From a bacterium (GTDB taxonomy: Bacteria; Myxococcota; UBA727; JAUIJE01): a stretch of 64,000 nt of DNA. The position numbers and the translations under genes are program-made. Position 1 is the stretch's first letter; each line of letters begins with the position of its first letter. The notes under the pieces are model-generated. The model was not told the DNA's origin. It did no database searches and saw only the letters and a program-made list of their open reading frames with translations. The stretch covers positions 1-64,000 of the forward strand of contig JAUIJE010000007.1 in the NCBI GenBank assembly GCA_030431455.1, given 5' to 3'. Shown one piece after another: positions 10,230 to 19,003 of this stretch.

Positions 10230-11159
10230 ATGCCCCGCACCGCCCACGCCCCGCTGAGGCTCCCGCCCGCGTTTCAAAAACGCATCGGCAGCCACCGGGA
10301 AAAAGGCGCGGTCAAACGGCGGCTGCGCCAGGGCGCGCTCGAGACCGTGTGCGAACAAGCCCGCTGCCCCAACATCGGCGAGTGCTTCTCGAACGGCACC
10401 GCCACGTTCATGATCCTGGGCAAGCGCTGCACCCGCCGGTGCCACTTCTGCGCGGTGGAGACCGGCCGGCCGGCCCCCCCGTCCCCCGACGAGCCCGAGA
10501 CGTTGGCCGCGGCCGCCGCGGACATGGGCCTGTCTCACGTCGTGATCACGTCGGTGGACCGAGATGACCTCGACGACAAAGGGGCGGGGCACTTCGCGGC
10601 CTGCATCCGGGCGGTGAAGGCGCGCTTGCCCGACGCCACGGTCGAGATTCTGACCCCGGACTTCAAAGGCGAGCCGCGCCTGCTCGACGTGGTGCTCGCG
10701 GCCGGGCCCGATGTGTTCAACCACAACATCGAGACGGTGGCGCGCCTGTACAAAGAGGTGCGCCCCCAATCCGACTGGACCACCACCCGGGGGGTGTTGC
10801 GGTACGTCGCCCAGGCTGGGCACCCGGCGGTGAAGAGCGGCTTGATGGTGGGGCTTGGCGAGACCGACGCCGAGGTCAAGACCACCCTCGAAGAGCTGCG
10901 CGACCTCGGGGTGCACATCGTGACCATCGGCCAGTACCTGCGCCCGCGCCTCGACCTCTGGGCGGTGGACCGCTACGTCGCGGACAAGGCCTATCGCACC
11001 TACGAGCGGTACGGGGCGCAGTTGGGTTTTTCCCATGTGTTCGCCGGGCCCTTCGTGCGCTCGTCGTACCGGGCGGATGAGGCCCACCAGGCGCACCACG
11101 AGGCGCAACAAGAAGGCCGCGGGGACGGTCCCCGTTCGCTCCCGGTGTTCGCACAATGA
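10230..11159 (+). CDS. lipA: Lipoyl synthase
   Basis: Radical-SAM enzyme that inserts two sulfurs into protein-bound octanoyl groups to make lipoate; 309 residues. It has both family clusters: the auxiliary site CEQARCPNIGEC and the radical-SAM site CTRRCHFC. Further markers are GLSHVVITSVDRDDLDDKGA, FNHNIETV and the C-terminal GPFVRSSYRA, whose RSSY includes the Ser ligand of the auxiliary cluster. ATG at 10230 gives the family length. The stop overlaps the next start as ATGA. lipB, the other gene of endogenous lipoate synthesis, is 5.4 kb downstream on the same strand. Confidence 0.96.
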   Translation: MPRTAHAPLRLPPAFQKRIGSHREKGAVKRRLRQGALETVCEQARCPNIGECFSNGTATFMILGKRCTRRCHFCAVETGRPAPPSPDEPETLAAAAADMGLSHVVITSVDRDDLDDKGAGHFAACIRAVKARLPDATVEILTPDFKGEPRLLDVVLAAGPDVFNHNIETVARLYKEVRPQSDWTTTRGVLRYVAQAGHPAVKSGLMVGLGETDAEVKTTLEELRDLGVHIVTIGQYLRPRLDLWAVDRYVADKAYRTYERYGAQLGFSHVFAGPFVRSSYRADEAHQAHHEAQQEGRGDGPRSLPVFAQ

Positions 11160-12667
11160 AGCTGCATACCCAGGTGCTCCTGGCCATGGGCCTCGGCGCG
11201 GTCATCGGCGTGGGGCTGCAGGTGCTGGTGCCCGCGGACAGCTACACCGGCGTCCGGGTGGTCGAGCGGGGCGGCCAAGTGGTGGTCGACGGCCTGGCCG
11301 GTCCGGCCCAGAAGTCGAAGCTTCGCATCGGGGACGTGCTCGTGGCGGTGAGCACCGACCGCACCGACCCCGCGGCGTCCACGCCCGTCGGGGACGCGGC
11401 CGCGTTCAACCAGGCGGTGCAGCGCGCTGACAATGGCACTGTGTTGTGGTTGCGCACCGGGCGCGACACCGACGCGGCGGTCAACGTCGAGCTGCACCCC
11501 ACGTCGCTGCGGGCGCGCATCATCGATCCGTTCGATTTTGTCGGCGACCTGTTCTTGGCCTTGCTCAAGATGCTGATCGTGCCGTTGGTGCTCACGTCGA
11601 TCATCGTCGGGGTCGCCGGCTTGCGGTCGGGGGACGAGCTGCGCCGGCTGAGCCTCAAGACCTTCGCGTACTACACCGCGTCGAGCTTGGTCGCGATCGT
11701 GGTCGGTCAGCTCCTGGTCAACCTCATCTCGCCCGGCGACGGGGCCACCCTCGGCTTGCCCCCGCTGCAAGCGGACGAGGTCGCCCCCGACGCGAGCTTC
11801 ATCGGCGTCATCAAGCGTATGATCCCGACCAACATCTTCTCGTCGCTGGGCGACAACGGCGCGATGCTCCAGATCATCTTCTTCGCGCTGCTGTTCGGGT
11901 TTTTCATCACCAAGACCAAAGCGCCGCACGGCCCCCGCATGGCGGACTTCTTCGAGAGCGCCCTCGAGGTCATGATGAACCTCGCGCAGTGGGTGCTCAC
12001 CCTCATCCCCTACGGGGTGTTCTGTTTGCTGGTCAAGGTGGTGGGCACCACCGGGGTGGGGATCTTTCTGCCCCTCGCGCTGTTCATGCTCACGGTGGTG
12101 CTCGCGCTCGTCGTGCACGCCGCCATCGCGTTGCCCGCGGCCCTGTTTGTGTTCACCAAGACCTCGCCGTTGGCCTGGGCCAAGGCCATGGGCCCCGCGC
12201 TGCTCACCGCGTTCTCCACGTCGAGCTCGAGCATGACCCTGCCCGTCACCCTCGAGACCGTGCAGGAGCGCGGGGGGGTGAGCAAGAAGGTCTCGTCCTT
12301 CACGTTGCCGCTCGGGGCCACCATCAACATGGACGGCACCGCGCTGTACGAGTGCATCGGGGTGATCTTCCTCGCCCAGTACTACGCGAGTGCAGGGGCA
12401 TTTGACTTTTCGTTCGACAAGCAAGTGCTCGTCGTGGGCATGGCCCTGCTCGCCTCGGTGGGCGCGGCCGGCATCCCCTCCGCGGGCCTGGTCATGATGC
12501 TCACGATCCTGTCCGCCCTGAAGCTGCCCCTCGAGGGCGCGGCGCTGTTGCTGGCGGTGGACCGGCCCCTCGACATGCTGCGCACCACCGTCAACGTGTG
12601 GTCCGACAGCTGCGCGGCCGCGGTCATCGCCCACAGCGAGGGCGAGACCTTGACCCCCGCGGGCTGA
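11156..12667 (+). CDS. Dicarboxylate/amino-acid:cation symporter with PDZ-like insert
   Basis: Inner-membrane sodium- or proton-coupled transporter of the DAACS (GltP/DctA) family, 503 residues, about 80 longer than usual. Core motifs are intact: the serine-rich loop SSSSMTLPVTLE and GATINMDGTALYE. Helix 1 (residues about 5-26) is followed by roughly residues 30-115 that are not membrane: GVRVVERGGQVVVDGLAGPA, LRIGDVLVAVS and AAFNQAVQRADNGTVLWLRT read like a PDZ fold. Helix 2 begins around residue 125 (DLFLALLKMLIVPLVLTSI). The insert would lie in the periplasm. Overlaps the lipA stop by ATGA. Confidence 0.88.
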   Translation: MKLHTQVLLAMGLGAVIGVGLQVLVPADSYTGVRVVERGGQVVVDGLAGPAQKSKLRIGDVLVAVSTDRTDPAASTPVGDAAAFNQAVQRADNGTVLWLRTGRDTDAAVNVELHPTSLRARIIDPFDFVGDLFLALLKMLIVPLVLTSIIVGVAGLRSGDELRRLSLKTFAYYTASSLVAIVVGQLLVNLISPGDGATLGLPPLQADEVAPDASFIGVIKRMIPTNIFSSLGDNGAMLQIIFFALLFGFFITKTKAPHGPRMADFFESALEVMMNLAQWVLTLIPYGVFCLLVKVVGTTGVGIFLPLALFMLTVVLALVVHAAIALPAALFVFTKTSPLAWAKAMGPALLTAFSTSSSSMTLPVTLETVQERGGVSKKVSSFTLPLGATINMDGTALYECIGVIFLAQYYASAGAFDFSFDKQVLVVGMALLASVGAAGIPSAGLVMMLTILSALKLPLEGAALLLAVDRPLDMLRTTVNVWSDSCAAAVIAHSEGETLTPAG

Positions 12668-12673
12668 CCCCGC

Positions 12674-13750
12674 TCAGGGCGCGGCCAGCCCGCCGCGCTC
12701 GAGCGCAATTTGGCGCCACAGGTACAAGACCTCGTCGAGGGCGGGACCCAGCTCGGGCGAGATCGCCGGGACCTGTTCGAGCCGCAGGGCCATCCGGTCC
12801 GGATCGATGAACAGCTCGAGATCGTGCCGGCACAGCACCAGCAAACGCGGACCGAGGCGCCGGGTCCAATGCAAGGTCGCGGCCTCGTCGCCGCGCAACA
12901 GCAAGGCGTCGTCGAGGGTGGGGTCGTTCACCTCGTGCTCCCAGAACAGCCAGCGGTTCCACGTGGTCTGGCGCTGGATGTGCGCCCGGCCGCCGTCGGT
13001 GTCGGGCAGGGCGGCCTCGAGGCTGAGGTCGACGTGGGTGACCGCGGCGTCGGGCCAGGCCAACCGCAAGGTACCGGCGAGGTCGAGGCCCCCTTCGTGC
13101 AACCGCAGCCGGGCCTCGAGGTGGTCTTGGCGTCGGGCGACCTCGGCGGTCAACCAATGTGCCTGGGCCGCCACCAGCTGGGTCATCCGGTCGAGGCGCT
13201 CGGGGACCGGCTCGTCGGGGTTGACCGCATCGAACGCCAACCGGGCGTCGGGGAACGTCGTGCCGTCTTGCACCACCTCGTCGAGGGCGCGCACCCAGCG
13301 TCGGCCCAAGTCACAACACGCCAACGCCAGCGCGTCCGCCCGGCGGGTGGGCCCGGCCACGAGGTGCGTCTGCACCGTGCCCCCCGACGGGTCCGCGTCG
13401 AGGCGGAGGTCGAGGCCGGCCCCGCCGAGGTTGTCGACGACGTGCAGCAGCCCTTGTTTGTGCAGCACCGCCGACCAGAAGCCGTGGCCCGTGGAGCGCG
13501 GCACCAACGCCATCGGCAGTTCGCGCGGCGCGGCGCGATCCGGCGGGCCGTACTGGGGCAGGGGCTGCAGGGCCGCGGTGGCCGCGCCGCACAACCGCGC
13601 GCTCGGCAGCGGCCCGGGCCCGGACAGCTGCGCCCGGTAGCCGAACAGCCCGCCCGGCTGCGGCGTCAGGTGGTGCACACCCCGGGTCTTGCCGGCCACG
13701 ACGAACGCCTCAGGACGCCCGTACGGGCTGAGCAGCAGCGGGTCACTCAT
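12674..13750 (-). CDS. Conserved hypothetical protein, unknown function
   Basis: 358 residues, no signal peptide or membrane helix, Trp/Arg/Asp-rich with alternating beta strands. Notable stretches are SPYGRPEAFVVAGKTRGVHH at the N terminus, GHGFWSAVLHKQGLLHVVDN in the first third, and WNRWLFWEHEVNDPTLDD in the second half. The overall look (beta-rich, scattered Trp, paired halves) could suit a lipocalin-like or DUF2804-type fold, but I cannot assign it. It is convergent with the symporter (7 bases apart) and divergent from the lamin-tail gene. Confidence 0.55.
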   Translation of the reverse strand: MSDPLLLSPYGRPEAFVVAGKTRGVHHLTPQPGGLFGYRAQLSGPGPLPSARLCGAATAALQPLPQYGPPDRAAPRELPMALVPRSTGHGFWSAVLHKQGLLHVVDNLGGAGLDLRLDADPSGGTVQTHLVAGPTRRADALALACCDLGRRWVRALDEVVQDGTTFPDARLAFDAVNPDEPVPERLDRMTQLVAAQAHWLTAEVARRQDHLEARLRLHEGGLDLAGTLRLAWPDAAVTHVDLSLEAALPDTDGGRAHIQRQTTWNRWLFWEHEVNDPTLDDALLLRGDEAATLHWTRRLGPRLLVLCRHDLELFIDPDRMALRLEQVPAISPELGPALDEVLYLWRQIALERGGLAAP

Positions 13751-13806
13751 CGCCCCGGCTTAGCACGCCCCCGCCCCAGAGCGGGACGCGGTTGTCCCGC
13801 CTGGTA

Positions 13807-13831
13807 CTCTTTTGGTCAGTGGCCTAAAGAG
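13807..13831 (+). promoter_or_regulatory. Inverted repeat over a possible ribosome-binding site
   Basis: CTCTTT and AAAGAG, 13 bases apart, end 7 bases before the ATG at 13839. The right arm is the only purine-rich sequence in ribosome-site position, so the stem could hide it. Six base pairs only; weak evidence. Confidence 0.25.
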
Positions 13832-13838
13832 ACCCCCC

Positions 13839-15863
13839 ATGCGCGCTCCACGCTTGTTTGTGCTGGTTTTGACTGTGCTGGCCGCGGCTTCGGCCGAGGC
13901 CCTGCCGATCGTCACCGAGGTGTGTTGGATGGGGTCGGAGGCGTCCGCGTCCGATGAGTGGATCGAGCTGTACAACCCCGGCCCCGGCGACGAGGCGGAC
14001 CTGTCGGCCTACGTGTTGTTCGAGGGCGGCAACGAGTACCCGCTCCCGGCGCAGGCCCTCCCCGCGGGCGGCGTGTTTGTGATCGAAAAGCGCGCCGAAG
14101 CGATCAGCGATCAAGACAACACCGTCATCAGCTTCACCCTCAACAACGGGGGCGAAGAGCTGCGGGTCTGTCCGGTCGGCCAAACCGCGAACCTCGCCGC
14201 GTGCGACGTGCCCAATCCCGCGGGCGGCGCCTGGTTCGCGGGGGTGGCGAGCCCCCGCGCGTGTATGGTGCGCGTGTCCGCCGAGGCCCCCGCCGACCAG
14301 GCCACCAGTTGGGTCGACTACGACGGCACGCCGCCCCCCGGCGCCCTCGATTCGAGCGGGGTCACCGCGGTGCCGGGCACCCCGGGGGTGGTCGCGTTCC
14401 CGCCGCCGCCCCCCGACGCGGGCCTGCCCGACGTGGTGCCGCCCCCCGACGGTGGTGAGCCCCTCGACGCGGGGTTGCCCGACGTCCCGCTGGTGGTCGA
14501 TGCCGGCCCCCCGTCGCCGACCCCGACGATCACCGAGGTGTGCTGGATGGGCTCGTCCAGCTCGGCCAACGACGAGTACGTGGAGCTGTACAACCACACC
14601 ACCGAGCCCATCGCCCTCGACCAGTTCGTGCTCATCGAGGGCAGCACCCAGCATCCGTTGCCCCCGGTGGTGCTCGCGCCCGATGCCTTTTTGGTCCTCG
14701 AGCGCTCCGACACCGCGACGTCGCTGGCCTCGCCCGAGGCCGAAGTGCTCGCGTTCTCGTCGGGGTTGCGCAACGACGGCGAGATTTTGTCCGTGTGCCG
14801 GGCCACCGATCTCGCGGACTGCGACCACGCCAACGCCGCCGGTGACGCGTGGCCCGCGGGGGACAACGGGGACAAGCTGACGATGGTGCGCATCCACCCC
14901 GACCTCCCCGGCGAGTTTGTCACCAGCTGGCGTGACTTCAGCGGTCAGCCCTCGGCGGTGACCGACAGCGGCGGGGTCGGCTTTTTGGGGTCACCGGGCG
15001 AGGGCAACTTCGAGATTCCGCAGCTGCCCGACGCGGGGGTGTTCGACGCCTTCATGTTCGTCGACGCCGGGCCCAACGACGCGCCCACCATCGCGCTGTC
15101 CGCGCCCGCTGGCACCCAGTCCGGGGCCCCGGTCGAGATCGCGTACGTCGCCGCCGACCCCAACCCCAGCGACTTCCTCGAGGTCAGCCTGTTCTACGAC
15201 CTCGACGGGGAGGGCAACGACGGGGTGTTGATCGCGCGCGGTCTGCCCCCCGGCGACAAGAGCTACAGCTGGGATCTGGACGGGGTGCCCCCGGGCCGGT
15301 TCCACGTGTTCGGCAAGGTCACCGACCACCGCGGCGGGGTCGCGTTCGGGTATGCCCCGGGCACCGTCGACGTCGGCGACACCGGCGATGTCGCCACCAT
15401 CTTGTTGATCGAGCCCGACGGGGTCAACGACGACGTGACCGGCCTCGACTTCTTCACCATCCGGTGGGAGGCGGCGTTGCCTCCGCTGACCTCCGGGGTG
15501 GTCAGCCTGTACTACGACGTCGACGACGACGGCGCGGACGGGGTCGCCATCGCCACGGGGTTGCCCGCCACCGCCGACGATGACGCCGCCTACTCGTGGG
15601 ACCTGCGCAGCGTGGATCCAGGCACCTACAACGTGTACGCGGTGCTCGATTGGACGCGCGGCCAGGAGGTCGCGGTCAGCCCCGGGGTCATTCAGATCCC
15701 CGACGAGAACTGCGGCTGCCAAGCCGTGCCGCAGAAAAATGGAACAGCCCCGGCCAGTCTCTTGCTGTTTTGGGCCACGGTTGCGATGGTCCTGGGTGTG
15801 CTTTTTGCGCGGAGGCGCTCTTTGCACCGCCGGCCTGCGGGTCGATGGTGGGCTGCACGGTGA
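13839..15863 (+). CDS. Secreted surface protein: two lamin-tail domains and a MYXO-CTERM-like anchor
   Basis: 674 residues. Signal peptide LFVLVLTVLAAASAEA. Two lamin-tail domains (about 20-140 and 227-375) start with near-identical ITEVCWMGS and continue DEWIELYNP / DEYVELYNH. A Pro- and Asp-rich linker with repeated DAG units separates them. Two Ig-like repeats follow (each with SYSWDL or AYSWDLR and a V-x-L-x-YDLD strand). The end is NCGCQA, a hydrophobic helix (SLLLFWATVAMVLGVLFA) and RRR, which resembles the MYXO-CTERM/GlyGly-type sorting tail. ATG at 13839 was chosen over the in-frame TTG at 13812. Its stop overlaps the next GTG start. Confidence 0.82.
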   Translation: MRAPRLFVLVLTVLAAASAEALPIVTEVCWMGSEASASDEWIELYNPGPGDEADLSAYVLFEGGNEYPLPAQALPAGGVFVIEKRAEAISDQDNTVISFTLNNGGEELRVCPVGQTANLAACDVPNPAGGAWFAGVASPRACMVRVSAEAPADQATSWVDYDGTPPPGALDSSGVTAVPGTPGVVAFPPPPPDAGLPDVVPPPDGGEPLDAGLPDVPLVVDAGPPSPTPTITEVCWMGSSSSANDEYVELYNHTTEPIALDQFVLIEGSTQHPLPPVVLAPDAFLVLERSDTATSLASPEAEVLAFSSGLRNDGEILSVCRATDLADCDHANAAGDAWPAGDNGDKLTMVRIHPDLPGEFVTSWRDFSGQPSAVTDSGGVGFLGSPGEGNFEIPQLPDAGVFDAFMFVDAGPNDAPTIALSAPAGTQSGAPVEIAYVAADPNPSDFLEVSLFYDLDGEGNDGVLIARGLPPGDKSYSWDLDGVPPGRFHVFGKVTDHRGGVAFGYAPGTVDVGDTGDVATILLIEPDGVNDDVTGLDFFTIRWEAALPPLTSGVVSLYYDVDDDGADGVAIATGLPATADDDAAYSWDLRSVDPGTYNVYAVLDWTRGQEVAVSPGVIQIPDENCGCQAVPQKNGTAPASLLLFWATVAMVLGVLFARRRSLHRRPAGRWWAAR

Positions 15864-16591
15864 AATACGGAATCATCTCTGACATCCACGGCAACATCGA
15901 GGCCCTCGAAGCGAGCCTGAGCTCGCTCGAGAAAGAGGGCGTCGACGAGATCGTGTGCTTGGGCGACATCGTCGGCTACGGCGCCAACCCCGAGGAGTGC
16001 GTCAACCGCGTGCGGGGTGTCGCCAAGGCCAGCATCCTGGGCAACCACGACGCGGCGGTGGCCGGTCGGATGGACTACAGCTTCTATTACGACGCGGCAC
16101 GTCACGCCCTCGATTGGTGCCGCGAGCGGGTCAGTGAAGACACATTGGCTTGGCTCAAGGAGCGTCCCTACCGGGTGCGCGAGGGCGATGTCGACTTCTG
16201 CCACGGCAGCCCGATCGTGCCCGAGGAGTTTGAGTACATCTTCACCCGCGAGAAGGCCAAGGAGCTGCTCCCCCACGAGGACGAGCTCGCCCCGGTGACC
16301 TTCATCGGCCACTCGCACCTCACGCGCAGCTTCGCGATCGGCAAGGGCGAGGCCTACAATGTGCGCGGCCCGGAGTTCACCCTGCGGGCGGACTTCAAAT
16401 ACATCATCACCGCGGGCTCCGTCGGGCAGCCCCGCGACTACGATCCGCGCAGCTGCGCGTGTGTGTTCGACACCGACAGCCGCGTGTTCAAGTATGTGCG
16501 CACCGAGTACGACATCGAAAAGCAGATGAACAAGATCATCGCCGCCGGTCTCGCCTACAACTTCGGCGCGCGTTTGCTCGTCGGCATCTGA
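15860..16591 (+). CDS. Calcineurin-like metallophosphoesterase (YfcE/MJ0936 type)
   Basis: 243 residues from the GTG at 15860, whose GTGA overlaps the previous stop; ATG at 15845 is an alternative. The metal-binding signature is complete and in order: SDIHGN, GDIVGYGANP, GNHD, a mid-protein CHGSP, and GHSH near residue 155. This places it with bacterial phosphodiesterases/phosphatases that act on small substrates or phosphoproteins; the actual substrate is unknown. It is translationally coupled to the surface-protein gene and 2 bases from lipB, so it is probably in one transcript with lipB and the FHA-GGDEF gene. Confidence 0.85.
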   Translation: MKYGIISDIHGNIEALEASLSSLEKEGVDEIVCLGDIVGYGANPEECVNRVRGVAKASILGNHDAAVAGRMDYSFYYDAARHALDWCRERVSEDTLAWLKERPYRVREGDVDFCHGSPIVPEEFEYIFTREKAKELLPHEDELAPVTFIGHSHLTRSFAIGKGEAYNVRGPEFTLRADFKYIITAGSVGQPRDYDPRSCACVFDTDSRVFKYVRTEYDIEKQMNKIIAAGLAYNFGARLLVGI

Positions 16592-16593
16592 CC

Positions 16594-17322
16594 ATGACCA
16601 CGCCCCCCGCACCCCCGCGCGGGGTGCTGCACACGCGCCGCCGTTGGCGGTACCGCGACGCGCTTTCCTGGATGGCCGCCCGCCACGACGAGGTGGTGCG
16701 CGGGGGGCCGATGCATGTGGCCGTCGCCGAGCACGCGCCCTGGGTGGTCACCCTCGGCCGCCACGCCGCCCTCGACGAGGATGTGCCCGGCCACGCGGCG
16801 CTGGCCGATCGCGGGGTCGAGGTGGTGCCCACCGAACGCGGCGGCGGGGCCACCGCGCACGGTCCGGGGCAAATCGTGGTCTACCCCGTGATCGACATGA
16901 AGCGGTTGGGGCTGACGGTGCGCACGTTGACCGCGTTGCTCGAGGACGTGGCCATCGACGTGTGCGCCGCGTCGGGGATCCAAGCCGGCCGGGAGCCGGG
17001 CGCGCCCGGGGTCTATGTGCGGGGCCGCAAGGTCGCGTCGGTGGGCTTCCGGTCGCGCCGCGGGGTGGTCACGCACGGCTTGTCGATCAACGTCGACAAT
17101 GACGTGTGGCCTTTTGAGTACATCAAAGTGTGTCGAGACCCGGGGAGGCGGGTCACGACCATGAAGACAAGTCTTGAATTGGTGGAACAGGACGACGACG
17201 AACGCGCGCGACGCTTTTTTGATGACCAGATCGACTGTACCAAGAAGTTCTTCATGGACCGCGTCATGCTAGACTGGTCGACGGCCCAAGAACCCCCGGA
17301 CGCAAGGACAGAGGCAGCGTGA
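16594..17322 (+). CDS. lipB: Lipoyl(octanoyl) transferase
   Basis: Transfers octanoate from acyl carrier protein to lipoyl domains, the step before LipA; 242 residues. Visible family features: VTLGRHA early, TERGGGATAHGPGQIVVYP in the core, the catalytic Lys in VRGRKVASVG, THGLSINV, and the acyl-accepting Cys in IKVCRDPGRRVT. A C-terminal tail of about 30 residues is divergent. It starts 2 bases after the phosphoesterase stop and ends inside the GTG start of the FHA-GGDEF gene (GTGA), an odd pairing of a metabolic gene with signalling genes. Confidence 0.93.
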   Translation: MTTPPAPPRGVLHTRRRWRYRDALSWMAARHDEVVRGGPMHVAVAEHAPWVVTLGRHAALDEDVPGHAALADRGVEVVPTERGGGATAHGPGQIVVYPVIDMKRLGLTVRTLTALLEDVAIDVCAASGIQAGREPGAPGVYVRGRKVASVGFRSRRGVVTHGLSINVDNDVWPFEYIKVCRDPGRRVTTMKTSLELVEQDDDERARRFFDDQIDCTKKFFMDRVMLDWSTAQEPPDARTEAA

Positions 17323-18281
17323 CGCTTCGGCGCAAGACGGTGGTCACCGTCATCAGCAAGATCGGCGATCGCCGTCCCCGCGCGGACGCGTGTCTGGTGG
17401 TGATTTACGGCCAGTCGCTGGGCAAGAAGTTCGTGATCAAACCAGGGGAGCTTCTGATCGGGCGGTCGAGCCAGGCCCACCTGCAGATTGACCACGAGTC
17501 CGTGTCGCGCCGGCACGCCAAGGTCACCACCCAGGACGACAAGGTCGAGATCGCGGACATGGGGTCGACCAACGGCACCTACGTCAACGACGAGCCGGTG
17601 GAGAACCGCCTGCTGCACGACGGTGACCTCATCAAGGTCGGCCGGACGATTCTCAAGTACCTTTCGTCCAATAACATTGAGAACGCCTACCACCAGGAGA
17701 TTTACCGCCTCACGTCCGTCGACGGGCTCACCCGTTGTTTCAACAAGCGGTATTTCAAAGAGCAGCTCATTCGCGAGGTCTCGCGCGCGTCCCGCTATTC
17801 ACGGCCGCTGTCGCTGCTGTCCTTCGACGTCAACGACTTCCAAGCCCTCAACGAAGAGTACGGTCACCTCGCGGGCGACGCGGTGTTGGCCCAGATCGGC
17901 AAACGAATCGGTCGACGAATTCGGCGCGAGGATGTGTTCGCCCGGGTGGGGGGCGGCGAGTTTGCGATCATCGCCCCCGAGAGCGGGTCGCACGTGGCCG
18001 GCGCGCTGGGCAAACGCATCGAGGAAATCATCGAAGGGGCCACGTTTGGCTTCGACGACGTGACCATCCCCGTCAACATCAGCGTCGGGGTGTGCAGCCT
18101 CAGCGAAATCGACGAGGAAGAGGCCGCCGCGGTGTTCGGCGATGAGATGGGCGAGGACACCGCGACCCACGACCCCTTCGGCAACGACACCAGCGACATC
18201 CAGAGCGCGCGCGAGACCGACCGCTTCGCGGCCATCGCGGAGGCCTTGCACGGGACCGCCCGCGGCCGCATGAGGTCCTGA
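17319..18281 (+). CDS. FHA - degenerate GGDEF signalling protein
   Basis: 320 residues, GTG start coupled to lipB. FHA domain (about 45-115): LLIGRSS, SRRHAKV and STNGTYVN, the phosphothreonine-binding residues. GGDEF domain (about 140-275): LTSVDGLTRCFNKRYF, LLSFDVNDF with the metal Asp, YGHLAGDAVL, then ARVGGGEF in place of RxGGDEF. The third residue of the signature is Gly, not Asp/Glu, so cyclase activity is doubtful. The inhibitory-site RxxD is present as RRED at the right spacing, so c-di-GMP binding remains possible. An acidic tail of ~45 residues follows. Best read as a c-di-GMP receptor linked to Ser/Thr phosphorylation. Confidence 0.88.
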   Translation: MTLRRKTVVTVISKIGDRRPRADACLVVIYGQSLGKKFVIKPGELLIGRSSQAHLQIDHESVSRRHAKVTTQDDKVEIADMGSTNGTYVNDEPVENRLLHDGDLIKVGRTILKYLSSNNIENAYHQEIYRLTSVDGLTRCFNKRYFKEQLIREVSRASRYSRPLSLLSFDVNDFQALNEEYGHLAGDAVLAQIGKRIGRRIRREDVFARVGGGEFAIIAPESGSHVAGALGKRIEEIIEGATFGFDDVTIPVNISVGVCSLSEIDEEEAAAVFGDEMGEDTATHDPFGNDTSDIQSARETDRFAAIAEALHGTARGRMRS

Positions 18282-18312
18282 ACAGAACAGCGTCCGCTCC
18301 AGGCTCGGCTGC

Positions 18313-18479
18313 GCCTCGCGTCGCTCCCGCCCATCTAGAACGAGTCTCGGGCCTGCGCTTCCGCTTGCGAAGCGGGGGCTCGATACGATCGCCGTCGTCG
18401 CGCAGGGCGTGAAAGGTCCCGGGTCGTGCTCCGCCCGCTTCGTTTTGCCTCGCGTCGCGCCCGCCCCATTCTGCACGAG
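18313..18479. repeat. Imperfect ~32-bp direct repeat downstream of the four-helix-bundle gene
   Basis: Related stretches at 18,313-18,344 and 18,447-18,479 both read GCCTCGCGTCGC, a cytosine-rich centre, then ACGAG. The intervening DNA holds a CCGCTT-GCG-AAGCGG hairpin. The whole 18,282-18,535 gap has no open frame I would support. Confidence 0.5.
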
Positions 18480-18535
18480 CCGTGAGGCTGCCCTCGACGA
18501 GGAGCGCCCGGTGGCGGACGCCCCTCGTCGTGGGG

Positions 18536-18853
18536 CTAGAGGCAAAGTCGGACCAAGGTCCCGATGACGTGGTCGAACTGCGCGCGCAGGTTGTCGTCCA
18601 CGTGATCGGCGTAACCCATCGCGACGGCAACCTCGAGGCAAGCGAGTGCCTCGCGCGCGGACCCCATCGCCGTGTGGTACCGCAGCGGGCGGTTCTTCCC
18701 CCGTGCGTACATGCCCTCGGCGATGTTGAGCGGAATGCTCGTCAGAGCTCTTCGCATTTGGCGCGCGAGGTCGGGATCGTGACGCGCGATGGCACGACAG
18801 TGCGGGACCGCAGCGCGACACAGCGAGAGTGAAACCGGATAGATGCGCAACAT
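18536..18853 (-). CDS. Four-helix-bundle protein (23S rRNA intervening-sequence/Avd-like family)
   Basis: 105 residues from the ATG at 18853, which has an AGGAGG site 5 bases upstream. The body matches the small four-helix-bundle family: IYPVSLSLCRAAVPHC, LARQMRRALTSIPLNIAEGM (the conserved SIPxNIAEG) and ARGKNRPLRYHTAMGSAREA. Relatives occur inside 23S rRNA insertions and as accessory proteins of diversity-generating retroelements; neither context is here. It is a solitary gene between repeat-rich non-coding stretches, suggesting a mobile or laterally acquired unit. Molecular role unknown, probably nucleic-acid binding. Confidence 0.85.
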   Translation of the reverse strand: MLRIYPVSLSLCRAAVPHCRAIARHDPDLARQMRRALTSIPLNIAEGMYARGKNRPLRYHTAMGSAREALACLEVAVAMGYADHVDDNLRAQFDHVIGTLVRLCL

Positions 18854-19003
18854 GTGAACCTCCTGAAAGAAGAAGCCCTCACCACGCGTCGCGCGCAGAC
18901 GTGGTCCAGGGCGCGAAGCGCCGAGCGCAGCGAGGGCACCCTTGACCGCGTCGAGCACGACGCCACCCTCCCGCCTCTTCGACGGAGTCCGACACCCGCA
19001 CGC

